Positions 46,054-54,505 of a stretch of DNA of 64,000 bases are shown here, in pieces (within the stretch, counting starts at the first letter, position 1; every line of letters starts with the position of its first letter). The DNA comes from Chitinophagaceae bacterium IBVUCB1. GTDB lineage: Bacteria; Bacteroidota; Bacteroidia; Chitinophagales; Chitinophagaceae. Under the pieces are notes generated by a model. It saw only the letters and a program-made list of their open reading frames with translations. It ran no database searches and was not told the origin of the DNA. The DNA lies in NCBI GenBank assembly GCA_002127285.1, contig NFUW01000002.1:1275630-1339629 (forward strand), written 5' to 3'. A program made the position numbers and the translations under genes.

Positions 46054-46071
46054 TCCCGCTAATTTGCGGGG
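46054..46071 (-). terminator. Probable terminator of the two-component operon
   Basis: TCCCGC and GCGGG form a short stem with a 6-nt loop; on the leftward strand it is followed by ACTTTTT. It lies about 140 bp beyond the response-regulator stop. The remainder of 45797-46210 is AT-rich and shows no gene. Confidence 0.45.
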
Positions 46072-46130
46072 AAAAATTGGGTTTGGATGCCTGTAACTTT
46101 GGGTAAAGTTTGTTTTGTTTGTACCTAAAG

Positions 46131-46150
46131 ACCCTATCACCGTGAAAACT
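46131..46150 (+). repeat. Second copy of the CCCTATCACC leader-like block
   Basis: This 20-bp block matches 4211-4230 with a single A-to-G change, which turns the downstream ATG into GTG. The GTG frame (KTYLFALLQISRGSP...) runs into the response-regulator gene on the opposite strand and is not claimed as a gene. Confidence 0.4.
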
Positions 46151-46210
46151 TACTTGTTTGCCCTGTTGCAGATAAGCCGAGGCAGCCCCTTGCAAAATCA
46201 ACTATCATCC

Positions 46211-46879
46211 CTAAGAACTTTTGACATCCATCGGCTCTATGCCGAATTGGATGGCAAAAATGACCAATCCTGCCCGTGTGCTTACCCCTAATTTCTCATA
46301 CATCTTATCACGATACCAATCAATAGTCCGCTGGCTGAGGTTCAGTTCGCGGGCTATGTCTTTATATACATAGTCGGAACAACAGTATTTCAGAAAACTG
46401 ATTTCGCTGCTTGTCAGGTCGAGCATACGTGTTTCGGTAGCATCCTCTGCGCGGGCTATTACCTTTTCGTCTATCAGGTTTGAATAATAAACATACCCCT
46501 CTCTCATAGCATCCATCGCATCGCGCAAATCCTTTGGGCCGGCTTCTTTTGGCAGAAAACCTCTTGCACCATTACGCATCATACGCAGAATGGTGAACTC
46601 GTTTTGGTGCATAGAAAGTGCCAGCACATGAATTGCAGGCCACTTTTTTTTTATGATTTTGGTAGCATCATAGCCGTCCATGCCATGCATTTGTATATCC
46701 ATGATGCAGAAATGCGGCTTTTCGGTTGCAGCCTGTATCTTATCTATCAGTTCCTGCCCGTCGGCAGCTTCTATGGTTACTTCATATTGTTCAAAGCTAT
46801 TGATGATGTGTACCAATCCCTTGCGCAATATGGCATGGTCGTCGGCAAGGGCTACACGGTATTTTTCAAGCTTTCTCAT
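46211..46879 (-). CDS. NarL/FixJ-family response regulator
   Basis: A 222-residue regulator. The receiver domain has the acidic pair Asp13-Asp14, the phospho-acceptor Asp61 in HFCIMDIQMHGMDGYD, and Lys in GFLPKEAGPKDL. The C-terminal LuxR-type HTH reads LTSSEISFLKYCCSDYVYKD and LNLSQRTIDWYRDKMYEKLG. Its start overlaps the histidine kinase gene by 14 bp, so the pair is translationally coupled. It should bind DNA when phosphorylated by that kinase; targets are unknown. Confidence 0.93.
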   Translation of the reverse strand: MRKLEKYRVALADDHAILRKGLVHIINSFEQYEVTIEAADGQELIDKIQAATEKPHFCIMDIQMHGMDGYDATKIIKKKWPAIHVLALSMHQNEFTILRMMRNGARGFLPKEAGPKDLRDAMDAMREGYVYYSNLIDEKVIARAEDATETRMLDLTSSEISFLKYCCSDYVYKDIARELNLSQRTIDWYRDKMYEKLGVSTRAGLVIFAIQFGIEPMDVKSS

Positions 46880-47639
46880 GCACTTTCATGTTTAGCAATA
46901 TGGTTGTACCCTTCTCTGCAGATGTTTTGATATCCAAATTAGCCTTTAGCATTCTTGCCCTGTTTTTCATATTGGCAATGCCTATACCCGAAGATACCGC
47001 TTCTGCATCAAAGCCTACTCCGTCGTCTGTAATACATAAATCAAAGCTATCAAAGCCATAACTCATGCGTATGCGCAGGTGGGTGGCTTTGGCATATTTA
47101 AGCGTATTGGATATAGCCTCTTGCACCATACGGAAGATGATGAGTTCATGTCCGCTGTTTAGGTGATAATAATCGCCCTCTACCAATACCATAGCATCAA
47201 TGCTGGTGGTTTTGCGCACATAGTCCACTTCTTTGTAAACAGACTCAATCAACCCGTTTTCCATCACATATTCGCTGCTGAGCACATGGCTGATGTCGCG
47301 CATATCTTTGATGGCAGCTTGCAGCATCGTGCCCGATTCTCTAATGAGCTCAGGTGTATTATCAGCAGCAGGATTAGCTTCTACCACATTCAGAAAACGG
47401 TACACGGCACTGAGCCTCGCACCTATATTATCGTGCAACTCTCGCGATATATTATTGATTGCCTGTTCCTGTACCTCTAAGCCAGTGCGCAGTATTTCCT
47501 GTTGCAGTTGTTCCTTTTCTATACGGAAGCGGTTTTGTTTACGCTTCTGCACCTGCAGATAAATGACAAGGAAAAACGCAAACAGCGATAGCAGCAGCGT
47601 ACCTGCGATAAACAGAAATAATACAGAACTACCTTCCAT
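46866..47639 (-). CDS. Histidine kinase of the HisKA_3 (NarX-like) type, sensorless
   Basis: A 257-residue kinase with one N-terminal membrane helix (about residues 6-28) and no periplasmic domain. The phosphorylated His69 lies in NISRELHDNIGARLSAV, and the ATPase domain shows ISNTLKYAKATHLRI, ITDDGVGFDAEAV and GIGIANMKNRARML. With no sensor of its own, it probably receives its signal from the membrane protein encoded just upstream, whose 3' end overlaps this gene by 11 bp. The response regulator follows, overlapping by 14 bp. Confidence 0.92.
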   Translation of the reverse strand: MEGSSVLFLFIAGTLLLSLFAFFLVIYLQVQKRKQNRFRIEKEQLQQEILRTGLEVQEQAINNISRELHDNIGARLSAVYRFLNVVEANPAADNTPELIRESGTMLQAAIKDMRDISHVLSSEYVMENGLIESVYKEVDYVRKTTSIDAMVLVEGDYYHLNSGHELIIFRMVQEAISNTLKYAKATHLRIRMSYGFDSFDLCITDDGVGFDAEAVSSGIGIANMKNRARMLKANLDIKTSAEKGTTILLNMKVHEKA

Positions 47640-48288
47640 CTGCTGTTTGCATTTTTTTGTATAACAAGAATACCGTTCCGAAGCCGAGATAGGTGATGAC
47701 GTTGACGATGAGTAGAATGTGAAATAGCATTGATTTGACTGAATCCGATAACATAGTTAAATATTCGTAAGTACCCCAAATAAAGAAAGTGCCAGTCCAA
47801 TAAAACATGATTATTGACGTAATCCAAAAATGCGGGTATAACATTAAATTTAAATCATCATCACTTTGAAGCATTTGATAAAAAGAGAATAAGCACATGA
47901 ATATTATTACTACTCCTTCAAATAATAGGAAGAAGTTATTCAGCTTAGTTGGAGATTGAATAAGAAAATAATTTAAGTACCCTAAAATAAACGCAGATAT
48001 CCCAATTATCAGTCCTACGCGATTTTTTTTAAATGAATTAATTGTCAGATTGAAATAAACTGAAATAGTCAATATTTCAATAGGATTATAAAATCCATAA
48101 ATAACATTACTATTTCGAATTGTATATGCACAATAAGTTGCAATAATTTCATTTAACAATGTAATTATTAAATATAAAATCAATACTCTAGTTGGAATAT
48201 CCAAAAGTTTAAATACAGACAATCCAGATAGTAATGCAAATAGCATTGCTATCCCCCCAATCATAATTCTTATTTCATATGAACCCAT
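47629..48288 (-). CDS. Polytopic membrane protein, probable sensor for the kinase
   Basis: A 219-residue protein with about seven hydrophobic segments, such as IMIGGIAMLFALLSGLSVF, VGLIIGISAFILGYLNYFLI and MLFHILLIVNVITYLGFGTV, and only short loops. It resembles the 7TM-type membrane modules that precede histidine kinases. Its gene overlaps the kinase gene by 11 bp and follows the lipoprotein gene by 3 bp. The tight four-gene layout suggests it supplies the sensing part that the short kinase lacks. The ligand is unknown. Confidence 0.7.
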   Translation of the reverse strand: MGSYEIRIMIGGIAMLFALLSGLSVFKLLDIPTRVLILYLIITLLNEIIATYCAYTIRNSNVIYGFYNPIEILTISVYFNLTINSFKKNRVGLIIGISAFILGYLNYFLIQSPTKLNNFFLLFEGVVIIFMCLFSFYQMLQSDDDLNLMLYPHFWITSIIMFYWTGTFFIWGTYEYLTMLSDSVKSMLFHILLIVNVITYLGFGTVFLLYKKMQTADGR

Positions 48289-48291
48289 ATC

Positions 48292-48822
48292 CTAATTTGC
48301 TGGCAACGTATTAGATGCTGCTGTTCCAGTTTGAGGACAATCAATAGGGCATGGAGCAACTCTATCCATCACTCTATTCCCGTTTATCAATACATAATTA
48401 CCAGCCGCATCGTAGCCGGCTATTACCAGCGTCAGTGCTCCGCTTTTATAGCCTGCATTTTGGCCCTGATGTCCGGTGTTAATATAATCGAGCGTATGTG
48501 CAAACATCAGTTTTACATTCGTTACTTCTGGGTGTGCATTTAGGTAGTTGCGCAGGCAATTTGCATCGGCTATCAGCGAGTACAGGTTTTCGTTGCTCGG
48601 GTTGCCGCCAAGGCTCTGTATATAGCTGCCTATCATTTTGTTGGCAGAATCTACAGGGATGTCAGACGCGCAGGTGTCATTGCTGTCTGCGGCAGCCATC
48701 AGGTTGGCAGGTGCGGCTGTTGCCGTGTCGGTAGTTTGTTTGTTGTCTGACGCACCCGTGCCGCAGGCAGATAAAATGGCAGCAGATGCAAATACGATAG
48801 CGGTTGCTTTGATTGTGTTCAT
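48292..48822 (-). CDS. Lipoprotein heading the two-component operon, 176 aa
   Basis: The ATG at 48822 gives a lipoprotein signal, MNTIKATAIVFASAAILSAC, with lipobox LSAC. A longer frame exists, but its extra residues would spoil the signal. The mature part is about 155 residues, with a linker rich in Thr and Ala and a domain containing VTNVKLMFAHTLDYINTGHQ and GALTLVIAGYDAAGNYVLIN. No family is recognised. As first gene of the operon it may present a signal or ligand to the membrane sensor. It is divergent from pyruvate kinase. Confidence 0.65.
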   Translation of the reverse strand: MNTIKATAIVFASAAILSACGTGASDNKQTTDTATAAPANLMAAADSNDTCASDIPVDSANKMIGSYIQSLGGNPSNENLYSLIADANCLRNYLNAHPEVTNVKLMFAHTLDYINTGHQGQNAGYKSGALTLVIAGYDAAGNYVLINGNRVMDRVAPCPIDCPQTGTAASNTLPAN

Positions 48823-49035
48823 ACGTGTTGTTGTTTTATTAAAGATACAAATGAATATCAATTTATTCTCGCTAAAATACGGGGTAATAAGACTTTATTG
48901 TAAGCAATGTGTAAAATGAATTTGAATATTATATGACTGACATGCTAATACAGATTAAAACAATTAACTATTTCATTATACTTTTTATTGCCCGAAAAGC
49001 AGCAAATTTGCATACGAAACTTAACAGACTGACAA

Positions 49036-50457
49036 ATGCTGCACAAAACGAAGATTATAGCTACCGTAGGCCCTGCTTGTAATACGTACGAAAAACTACT
49101 GGCGCTGGTAGAGGCGGGCGTAAATGTTTTCAGGCTCAACTTTTCGCATGGTACGCATCAGCAGCACAAGGATGTGATAGACCACATCAACCGTATCAAT
49201 CAAGATTTCCCTTTCAACATAGCCATCCTTGCCGACCTGCAAGGACCTAAACTGCGTGTGGGCGATATTGAAAACGGAGAAATGGCATTGCAGAAAGGAG
49301 ATGTATTTTACTTTACCAACGAAAAACGTGAAGGGAATAAAGACGGAGTATATATTTCTTACCCCAACTTTCATACAGATGTACGTATAGGCGAAAAGAT
49401 ATTGCTGGATGATGGCAAGATAGAAGTGTTGGTAACCGCCATTACAGCCGACAATAAAGTAGAAGTAAAAGTATTGACAGCGGGCACATTGCTGCCACGC
49501 AAGGGCGTGAACCTGCCTGATACTAAAATATCGTTGCCATCGCTATCAGAAAAAGACCTGAACGACCTCAACTTCATCATAGCCGAGCAGATAGACTGGG
49601 TAGCCCTATCTTTTGTGCGCCGCCCCGAAGACGTACACGACCTGCGCAAGATATTGAGGGATAAAAACAGCCCCGCCAAAATCATATCGAAAATAGAAAA
49701 GCCCGAGGCACTGGAACACCTGCGCGAAATCATCCTCGCATCGGATGCGGTGATGGTTGCCCGTGGCGACTTGGGTGTAGAACTGCCGCTGGAGCAGATA
49801 CCCATGATACAGAAAACCATCATACGCAAGTGCATACACAGAGCCAAGCCTGTCATAATAGCCACACAGATGATGGAAAGTATGATAGACCGCACCCGCC
49901 CAAACCGTAGCGAGATAACAGACGTAGCCAATGCGGTATTGGAAGGTGCTGACGCTGTAATGCTGAGTGGCGAAACCGCTATGGGGCAATACCCCGAACT
50001 GGTTATAAAAACCATGGTAAGCATTATAGGAGAGGTAGAAAAAGAAGAGATTGTATATAACCGCAACTTAGTACCGCAGGCACACTCCCCATCTTTCCTG
50101 AGCGATGCGCTTTGCTATAATGCCTGCGAGATAGCCAAAGACATCAATGCCAATGCCCTGATAGGCATGACACAAAGCGGCTATACCGGCTTTATGTTAT
50201 CCAGCTTCCGTCCACGTTCTCCGTTGTTCATATTTACCAAAACACAAACATTGGTAAACCAACTGAGCCTTAGCTGGGGGGTACAGGCATTTTTCTACGC
50301 GCATGAGGAAAGCCTTGATACCATCTTCAAAGACCAACTAGGCATACTGAAAAGTAAGGGGCTGGTAAAAACGGGCGATGTAGTTGTGAATACTGGCAGT
50401 ACGCCTATCGTTGACCACGGGCCAACCAATATGCTGAAGATTACTAAAGTGGAGTAA
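49036..50457 (+). CDS. pyk: Pyruvate kinase
   Basis: A 473-residue pyruvate kinase converting phosphoenolpyruvate and ADP to pyruvate and ATP, the last step of glycolysis. It begins LHKTKIIATVGPACNTYEKL with the Arg-Leu-Asn-Phe-Ser-His phosphate loop near residue 33. The active-site Lys lies in KIISKIEKPEAL, and the signature follows in VMVARGDLGVELPLEQIP with VIIATQMMESMI. Length and domain order are standard. A hairpin terminator follows at 50507. Confidence 0.97.
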   Translation: MLHKTKIIATVGPACNTYEKLLALVEAGVNVFRLNFSHGTHQQHKDVIDHINRINQDFPFNIAILADLQGPKLRVGDIENGEMALQKGDVFYFTNEKREGNKDGVYISYPNFHTDVRIGEKILLDDGKIEVLVTAITADNKVEVKVLTAGTLLPRKGVNLPDTKISLPSLSEKDLNDLNFIIAEQIDWVALSFVRRPEDVHDLRKILRDKNSPAKIISKIEKPEALEHLREIILASDAVMVARGDLGVELPLEQIPMIQKTIIRKCIHRAKPVIIATQMMESMIDRTRPNRSEITDVANAVLEGADAVMLSGETAMGQYPELVIKTMVSIIGEVEKEEIVYNRNLVPQAHSPSFLSDALCYNACEIAKDINANALIGMTQSGYTGFMLSSFRPRSPLFIFTKTQTLVNQLSLSWGVQAFFYAHEESLDTIFKDQLGILKSKGLVKTGDVVVNTGSTPIVDHGPTNMLKITKVE

Positions 50458-50506
50458 GTCTGCAGTTGACAGTTTTTTTAGTTAGCAGTTTGCATAAAGG
50501 TTATAT

Positions 50507-50531
50507 AAGGTTGCTCAGGCAACCTTTTTTA
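50507..50531 (+). terminator. Terminator of pyk
   Basis: AAGGTTGC and GCAACCTT form an 8-bp stem with a 4-nt loop, then a TTTTT run. It lies 50 bp after the pyruvate kinase stop. Confidence 0.85.
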
Positions 50532-50634
50532 GTTTTGGTACGTTAATTAAGAAAGCCCCACCCAACCCATGCTTGCAGCTTGGCAGGCTTCCGCAAGGGG
50601 AGGATCTTTCATGTCATTTCAATAAATTGATAAA

Positions 50635-51243
50635 ATGAACACCAAACGACTGATAATAATTTTGCTCTGCTGTCTGGTTACAGTACCGTTATACGCTCAA
50701 AAGTTGGCTGATGGTGCAGCCTTTACTAAGCTGAATGTGCAGCGCATCAAAACGAATAATACAGGCATGAAAATACTAGGAGCTTGGGGTGCTGCCAATA
50801 TAGTAGGCGGGGTAACGGGAGCATTGGTAGCTACAGATAAGGAATGGCAATCGTTCCATACGATGAATGCATTGTGGGGCGTTGTTAATCTGAGTATTGC
50901 AGGCATGGGCTATGCAGGTGCGCGCAAAGAGGCAAGGGAAAATATGAGTTGCGACAAGATGCTGAGCAGATACGAAAGCGGCAAGCGGCTGTTTCTGATA
51001 AATGCGGGGCTTGATGTAATATATATAGGCAGTGGTATGGCATTGGCATCGTATGCAGATGAACTGGACAACCCTGCACGCTGGCGTGGTTATGGTAAAT
51101 CCATTATGATGCAAGGCATATTTTTAGTGCTGTTTGATGGTACGATGTTTGCACTGCACCAGCATCAAAATAAAAACTGGTACAAACTGCTTGAAGGTGT
51201 TTGTGTAACAGGCAATGGTGTGGGCTTTAGATATACTTTCTGA
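50635..51243 (+). CDS. Signal-peptide membrane protein, 202 aa, unknown
   Basis: The N-terminus MNTKRLIIILLCCLVTVPLYAQ is a signal peptide. The rest has several moderately hydrophobic stretches (GAWGAANIVGGVTGALVATD; NALWGVVNLSIAGMGYAG; INAGLDVIYIGSGMALASYA), so it probably spans the membrane about four times. No catalytic motif is visible and no family is recognised. It converges with panC, with 5 bp between stops. Confidence 0.65.
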   Translation: MNTKRLIIILLCCLVTVPLYAQKLADGAAFTKLNVQRIKTNNTGMKILGAWGAANIVGGVTGALVATDKEWQSFHTMNALWGVVNLSIAGMGYAGARKEARENMSCDKMLSRYESGKRLFLINAGLDVIYIGSGMALASYADELDNPARWRGYGKSIMMQGIFLVLFDGTMFALHQHQNKNWYKLLEGVCVTGNGVGFRYTF

Positions 51244-51248
51244 TTTCC

Positions 51249-52094
51249 TTATTGCAGCAGCATATTATCTATCAGCCTGATGTCGCCGAGTTTGGCAGCT
51301 ATCAGGGCTACCATCGGGCGGTTGGCATTGTAATTATCTAATATCGTTAAATCATCAGCATCTGCCAACGATATATATTCAACCTCAAAGCCTTTGGCTG
51401 CCATCAGGTCGGCACATTCTTTATGTACTAATGCAAAATTGCCTTCCGTTTGTTTCGTTTTGATAGACACAAGGCATTGGTATATTACACCTGCCAACGC
51501 ACGTTGCGGGGTTGTTAAGCGGCGATTGCGGCTGCTCATAGCCAGTCCGTCGGGTTCTCTTTGCGTAGGGCATATTATCATATCCGTGTTGCTGCCAAGT
51601 TGTTGCAGCAGGTTCTTTACCACCATACATTGCTGGTAGTCCTTCTGCCCCATAAACAGCTTATCAGGCTTCACAATATCCAGCAGTCGGGCTACTATCT
51701 GCCCCACCCCTTTGAAATGGCCGGGGCGTTTAGCACCTTCCAGCACTGTATCCAGATAACCAAAATCAAAAACAGGCATATCTGCCGTGCCATTGGGGTA
51801 CATCTCATCTACCGATGGTAGCAGTAGCACATCGCAGCCTGCATCTATCAGCATAGCCACATCAGCCTCTACCGAAATGGGGTATTTTTCAAAATCCGCT
51901 TTGTCGTTGAACTGCGTAGGGTTTACAAATATGCTGCTCACTACCATATCCGCCGCTTGCTTGGCTTGCCCTACCAGCGATATGTGGCCATCGTGCAATG
52001 CCCCCATCGTGGGTACAAAGCCAACCTGCCGACCTCCTACCCTTTGCGCGCTAATGTATTGTTGTATATATGCTACTTTTTTAAATATCACCAT
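51249..52094 (-). CDS. panC: Pantoate-beta-alanine ligase
   Basis: A 281-residue pantothenate synthetase that joins pantoate and beta-alanine using ATP, in vitamin B5 and coenzyme A synthesis. The nucleotide-binding HIGH-type motif appears as VPTMGALHDGHISLV, followed by IFVNPTQFNDKADFEKYP. The ATP/pantoate loop is KLFMGQKDYQQCMVVKNL, with AMSSRNRRL downstream. It is divergent from the glycogen-synthase-like gene across 118 bp. Confidence 0.96.
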   Translation of the reverse strand: MVIFKKVAYIQQYISAQRVGGRQVGFVPTMGALHDGHISLVGQAKQAADMVVSSIFVNPTQFNDKADFEKYPISVEADVAMLIDAGCDVLLLPSVDEMYPNGTADMPVFDFGYLDTVLEGAKRPGHFKGVGQIVARLLDIVKPDKLFMGQKDYQQCMVVKNLLQQLGSNTDMIICPTQREPDGLAMSSRNRRLTTPQRALAGVIYQCLVSIKTKQTEGNFALVHKECADLMAAKGFEVEYISLADADDLTILDNYNANRPMVALIAAKLGDIRLIDNMLLQ

Positions 52095-52131
52095 ACATTA
52101 ATATTATTTACCTGCAACATAATAGACAGGG

Positions 52132-52158
52132 TTGGAATATAATATTTTCGTAATTTTG
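52132..52158 (+). promoter_or_regulatory. Bacteroidota-type promoter of the glycogen-synthase-like gene
   Basis: TAATTTTG at 52151-52158 matches the -7 consensus TAnnTTTG, and TTG at 52132-52134 sits 16 bp upstream as a -33-like element. The start codon follows at 52213. Confidence 0.5.
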
Positions 52159-52212
52159 CAGTCAATTTCCGACAAGTTTAATTTTTTTTCTTGTTTTAAT
52201 CTAACAATCCGC

Positions 52213-53037
52213 ATGTCTGCAGAGAAAAAACGCGTTTTAATTGTAGCTAACGAACTTTCACCATATATAGAGTTTACAGACTTTGCCCATATTCTGAACA
52301 AATTGGCAGTAAAAACGTTTGATTCAGGATTGGAAGTGCGTATCATCATGCCCCGTTTCGGGCTGATTAATGAGCGCCGCCACCGCCTGCACGAGGTGGT
52401 TCGCCTGTCTGGTATCAACGTAATAATAGACAAAGACGATTATCCGTTGATAATCAAAGTAGCATCGCTGCCCAGCGCACGCTTGCAGGTCTATTTTATG
52501 GATAACGACGACTACTTCAAACGCAAACACGTTTTCCGCGACGATCAGGACAATTTCTTTGACGATAATGCAGAGCGCATGATATTCTTCTGCAAAAGCG
52601 CATTGGAAACGGTTAAGAAATTCGGCTGGCCGCCACACGTTATCCACTGCCACGGCTGGATGACATCGCTGATACCCGCATACTTAAAGACGGCTTACAA
52701 GAAAGAGCCTGTATTTGGCTACTCAAAAGTAGTATATACTGCTCAAGACGGTCAGTTTGGCGAAAAACTGAATGAGGGTTTTGTAAAGAAAGCATTAGTA
52801 AGTGCCGACATCAAAGAAAAAGACCTTGATATATATAAAGAAGGCACAAGCACTGCATTGACACTGGGAGCCAGCAAATATGCCGATGTAGTTGTACACG
52901 GTTCTGATACGCTTGATAAAGCTATTGCAGACGAAATAAAACCAAGCCGTTACAAAAAAGTAGTGAAATATGAAGAAAGCTGGAAAGAGGATGTGGCTTC
53001 GCTGCTAGACCTATATAAAAGCTTAACAGAGTCTTAG
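52213..53037 (+). CDS. Glycogen-synthase-like protein (GT5 N-terminal domain only)
   Basis: A 274-residue protein beginning KKRVLIVANELSPYIEFTDF, the start of the GT5 glycogen/starch synthase catalytic region. HGWMTSLIPAYLKTAYKKEP corresponds to the conserved HxWH-type segment. Only the N-terminal Rossmann half is present; the C-terminal half of real glycogen synthases (about 200 residues) is missing. This short form sits between panC and a DUF4270 gene, as in related genomes. It may not be catalytic. An upstream extension in frame was rejected because the promoter lies within it. Confidence 0.82.
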   Translation: MSAEKKRVLIVANELSPYIEFTDFAHILNKLAVKTFDSGLEVRIIMPRFGLINERRHRLHEVVRLSGINVIIDKDDYPLIIKVASLPSARLQVYFMDNDDYFKRKHVFRDDQDNFFDDNAERMIFFCKSALETVKKFGWPPHVIHCHGWMTSLIPAYLKTAYKKEPVFGYSKVVYTAQDGQFGEKLNEGFVKKALVSADIKEKDLDIYKEGTSTALTLGASKYADVVVHGSDTLDKAIADEIKPSRYKKVVKYEESWKEDVASLLDLYKSLTES

Positions 53038-53057
53038 TATTTCTTTTATCACTTTCG

Positions 53058-54479
53058 TTGAAAATACACTTTACGTTGAACAACAAATTACTGAACCTTG
53101 CAATAGGTCTGCTGATTTCGGGCTTTGCCATCGGCACTACCGGCTGCAAGGAAGATACTATTATTAAAGCAGGCATCACCCCTGCGTCCGACAATATATT
53201 TTCAAACGCCATCGGCGATACCCTTACCATTATAGCCAAAACGATTGAGGACGATTCTATCGCTACGGGCTTTACACCTACCACTACCAATATAATACAC
53301 GGAGCAGGTGTTACAAATGATGCGTTTTTTGGCCGCACCAATTGGGGCATTTATATGCAGGTAATACCTACAGCATCTAACCTGACACTACCTGCAACCC
53401 CCGACTCTGCGGTACTGATACTACCATATGCCGGCTTTAGCTGGGGCGATACTATTAATAAAAACGCAACACTTGAATATAGTGTTTACAGAGTAACTGA
53501 AAACCTGAGCAGGGATACATTGTATTACAGCAAAGACAAAAAAAGTATTGACTACGCCAATCCCGTAAGCGACCCTGTGATAGTAAACCTATACAGCCTG
53601 AAATATGACTCTATAAAAGTAGCAGGCAGCAAACGCAAGCAGCATTTGCGCATCAAACTGAAGGGCAGCTTTCTGAATGAATTGGTAACAGCCGCTAAAA
53701 ATGCAAACAATAACGGCGACTTCCTGAACTCTATTAAAGGTTTGTATATAGCAGCGAGAGATACAAATAATAACACCTGCAAAGTAATTCCTTACTTCTT
53801 CTTATCAGGCTCCGGAGACTATTCGAGGGCATCTGTAGCATTGTATTACAACGAGAACGGCAATACCAACCCTGACAATATCAGTACTTCTTTTCTCAAC
53901 TTTACAACGGCAGACTGCGCACACTTTAACTACATCAGCCGCAAGTATGATGGCTATCCTGCATACCCCTTTGTAAAGCGCACTACCACACAAACCAGCG
54001 ACTCTATAATACTACTGCAAAATGAACCGGGTGCCGCATTGGATATACGTATTCCTTATATCAAAAATCTGCCAACCGCTATCATCAACAAAGCACAACT
54101 GGTAATTACAAAAGTAAGTGTAGCAGGAGACCCTGATGCCGAGACTATGTTTGAACCTAATCGCATCTTCCCTGTAGGTGTGGATGCTACGGGCAAAGCA
54201 TATGCTATATTAGACCTGGCAAACGCCAGCGATAATACAGCCGCTTTCGACTTTGTAGATGGAGTAAGGCAAAGTGTAACAATAAACGGGGTTACGATTT
54301 CTCAATGGAGACTTAACATACCCCGCGAAGTTCAAAAAGCTATTACGAATAAAGTAGATGCATTACATTTACGAATAAACGGAACGGTAACCTACCCGGG
54401 TGCTTACAGACTGATTGCCGGTGGCAAACACAGTAAATACAGCATCCGGTTGAATATTACATATACGCAAGCTAACTAA
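53058..54479 (+). CDS. DUF4270 family lipoprotein
   Basis: A 473-residue outer-surface lipoprotein. The signal ends in the lipobox GTTGC near residue 31. DNIFSNAIGDTLTIIAKTIE and DSAVLILPYAGFSWGDTINK match the DUF4270 pattern, and a conserved C-terminal part reads YRLIAGGKHSKYSIRLNITY. The family is widespread in Bacteroidota next to glycogen-synthase-like and glmS genes, and its function is not known. The start is TTG at 53058, the only codon placed well before the signal. It follows the upstream gene by 20 bp and precedes glmS by 26 bp, so the three are probably an operon. Confidence 0.85.
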   Translation: MKIHFTLNNKLLNLAIGLLISGFAIGTTGCKEDTIIKAGITPASDNIFSNAIGDTLTIIAKTIEDDSIATGFTPTTTNIIHGAGVTNDAFFGRTNWGIYMQVIPTASNLTLPATPDSAVLILPYAGFSWGDTINKNATLEYSVYRVTENLSRDTLYYSKDKKSIDYANPVSDPVIVNLYSLKYDSIKVAGSKRKQHLRIKLKGSFLNELVTAAKNANNNGDFLNSIKGLYIAARDTNNNTCKVIPYFFLSGSGDYSRASVALYYNENGNTNPDNISTSFLNFTTADCAHFNYISRKYDGYPAYPFVKRTTTQTSDSIILLQNEPGAALDIRIPYIKNLPTAIINKAQLVITKVSVAGDPDAETMFEPNRIFPVGVDATGKAYAILDLANASDNTAAFDFVDGVRQSVTINGVTISQWRLNIPREVQKAITNKVDALHLRINGTVTYPGAYRLIAGGKHSKYSIRLNITYTQAN

Positions 54480-54505
54480 CCAAAAACAACCATTACATAT
54501 ATTTT

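Noticed and set aside
46142-46297. GTG-started frame KTYLFALLQISRGSP after the CCCTATCACC block
   Set aside because: It overlaps the response-regulator gene on the opposite strand and shows no independent support.
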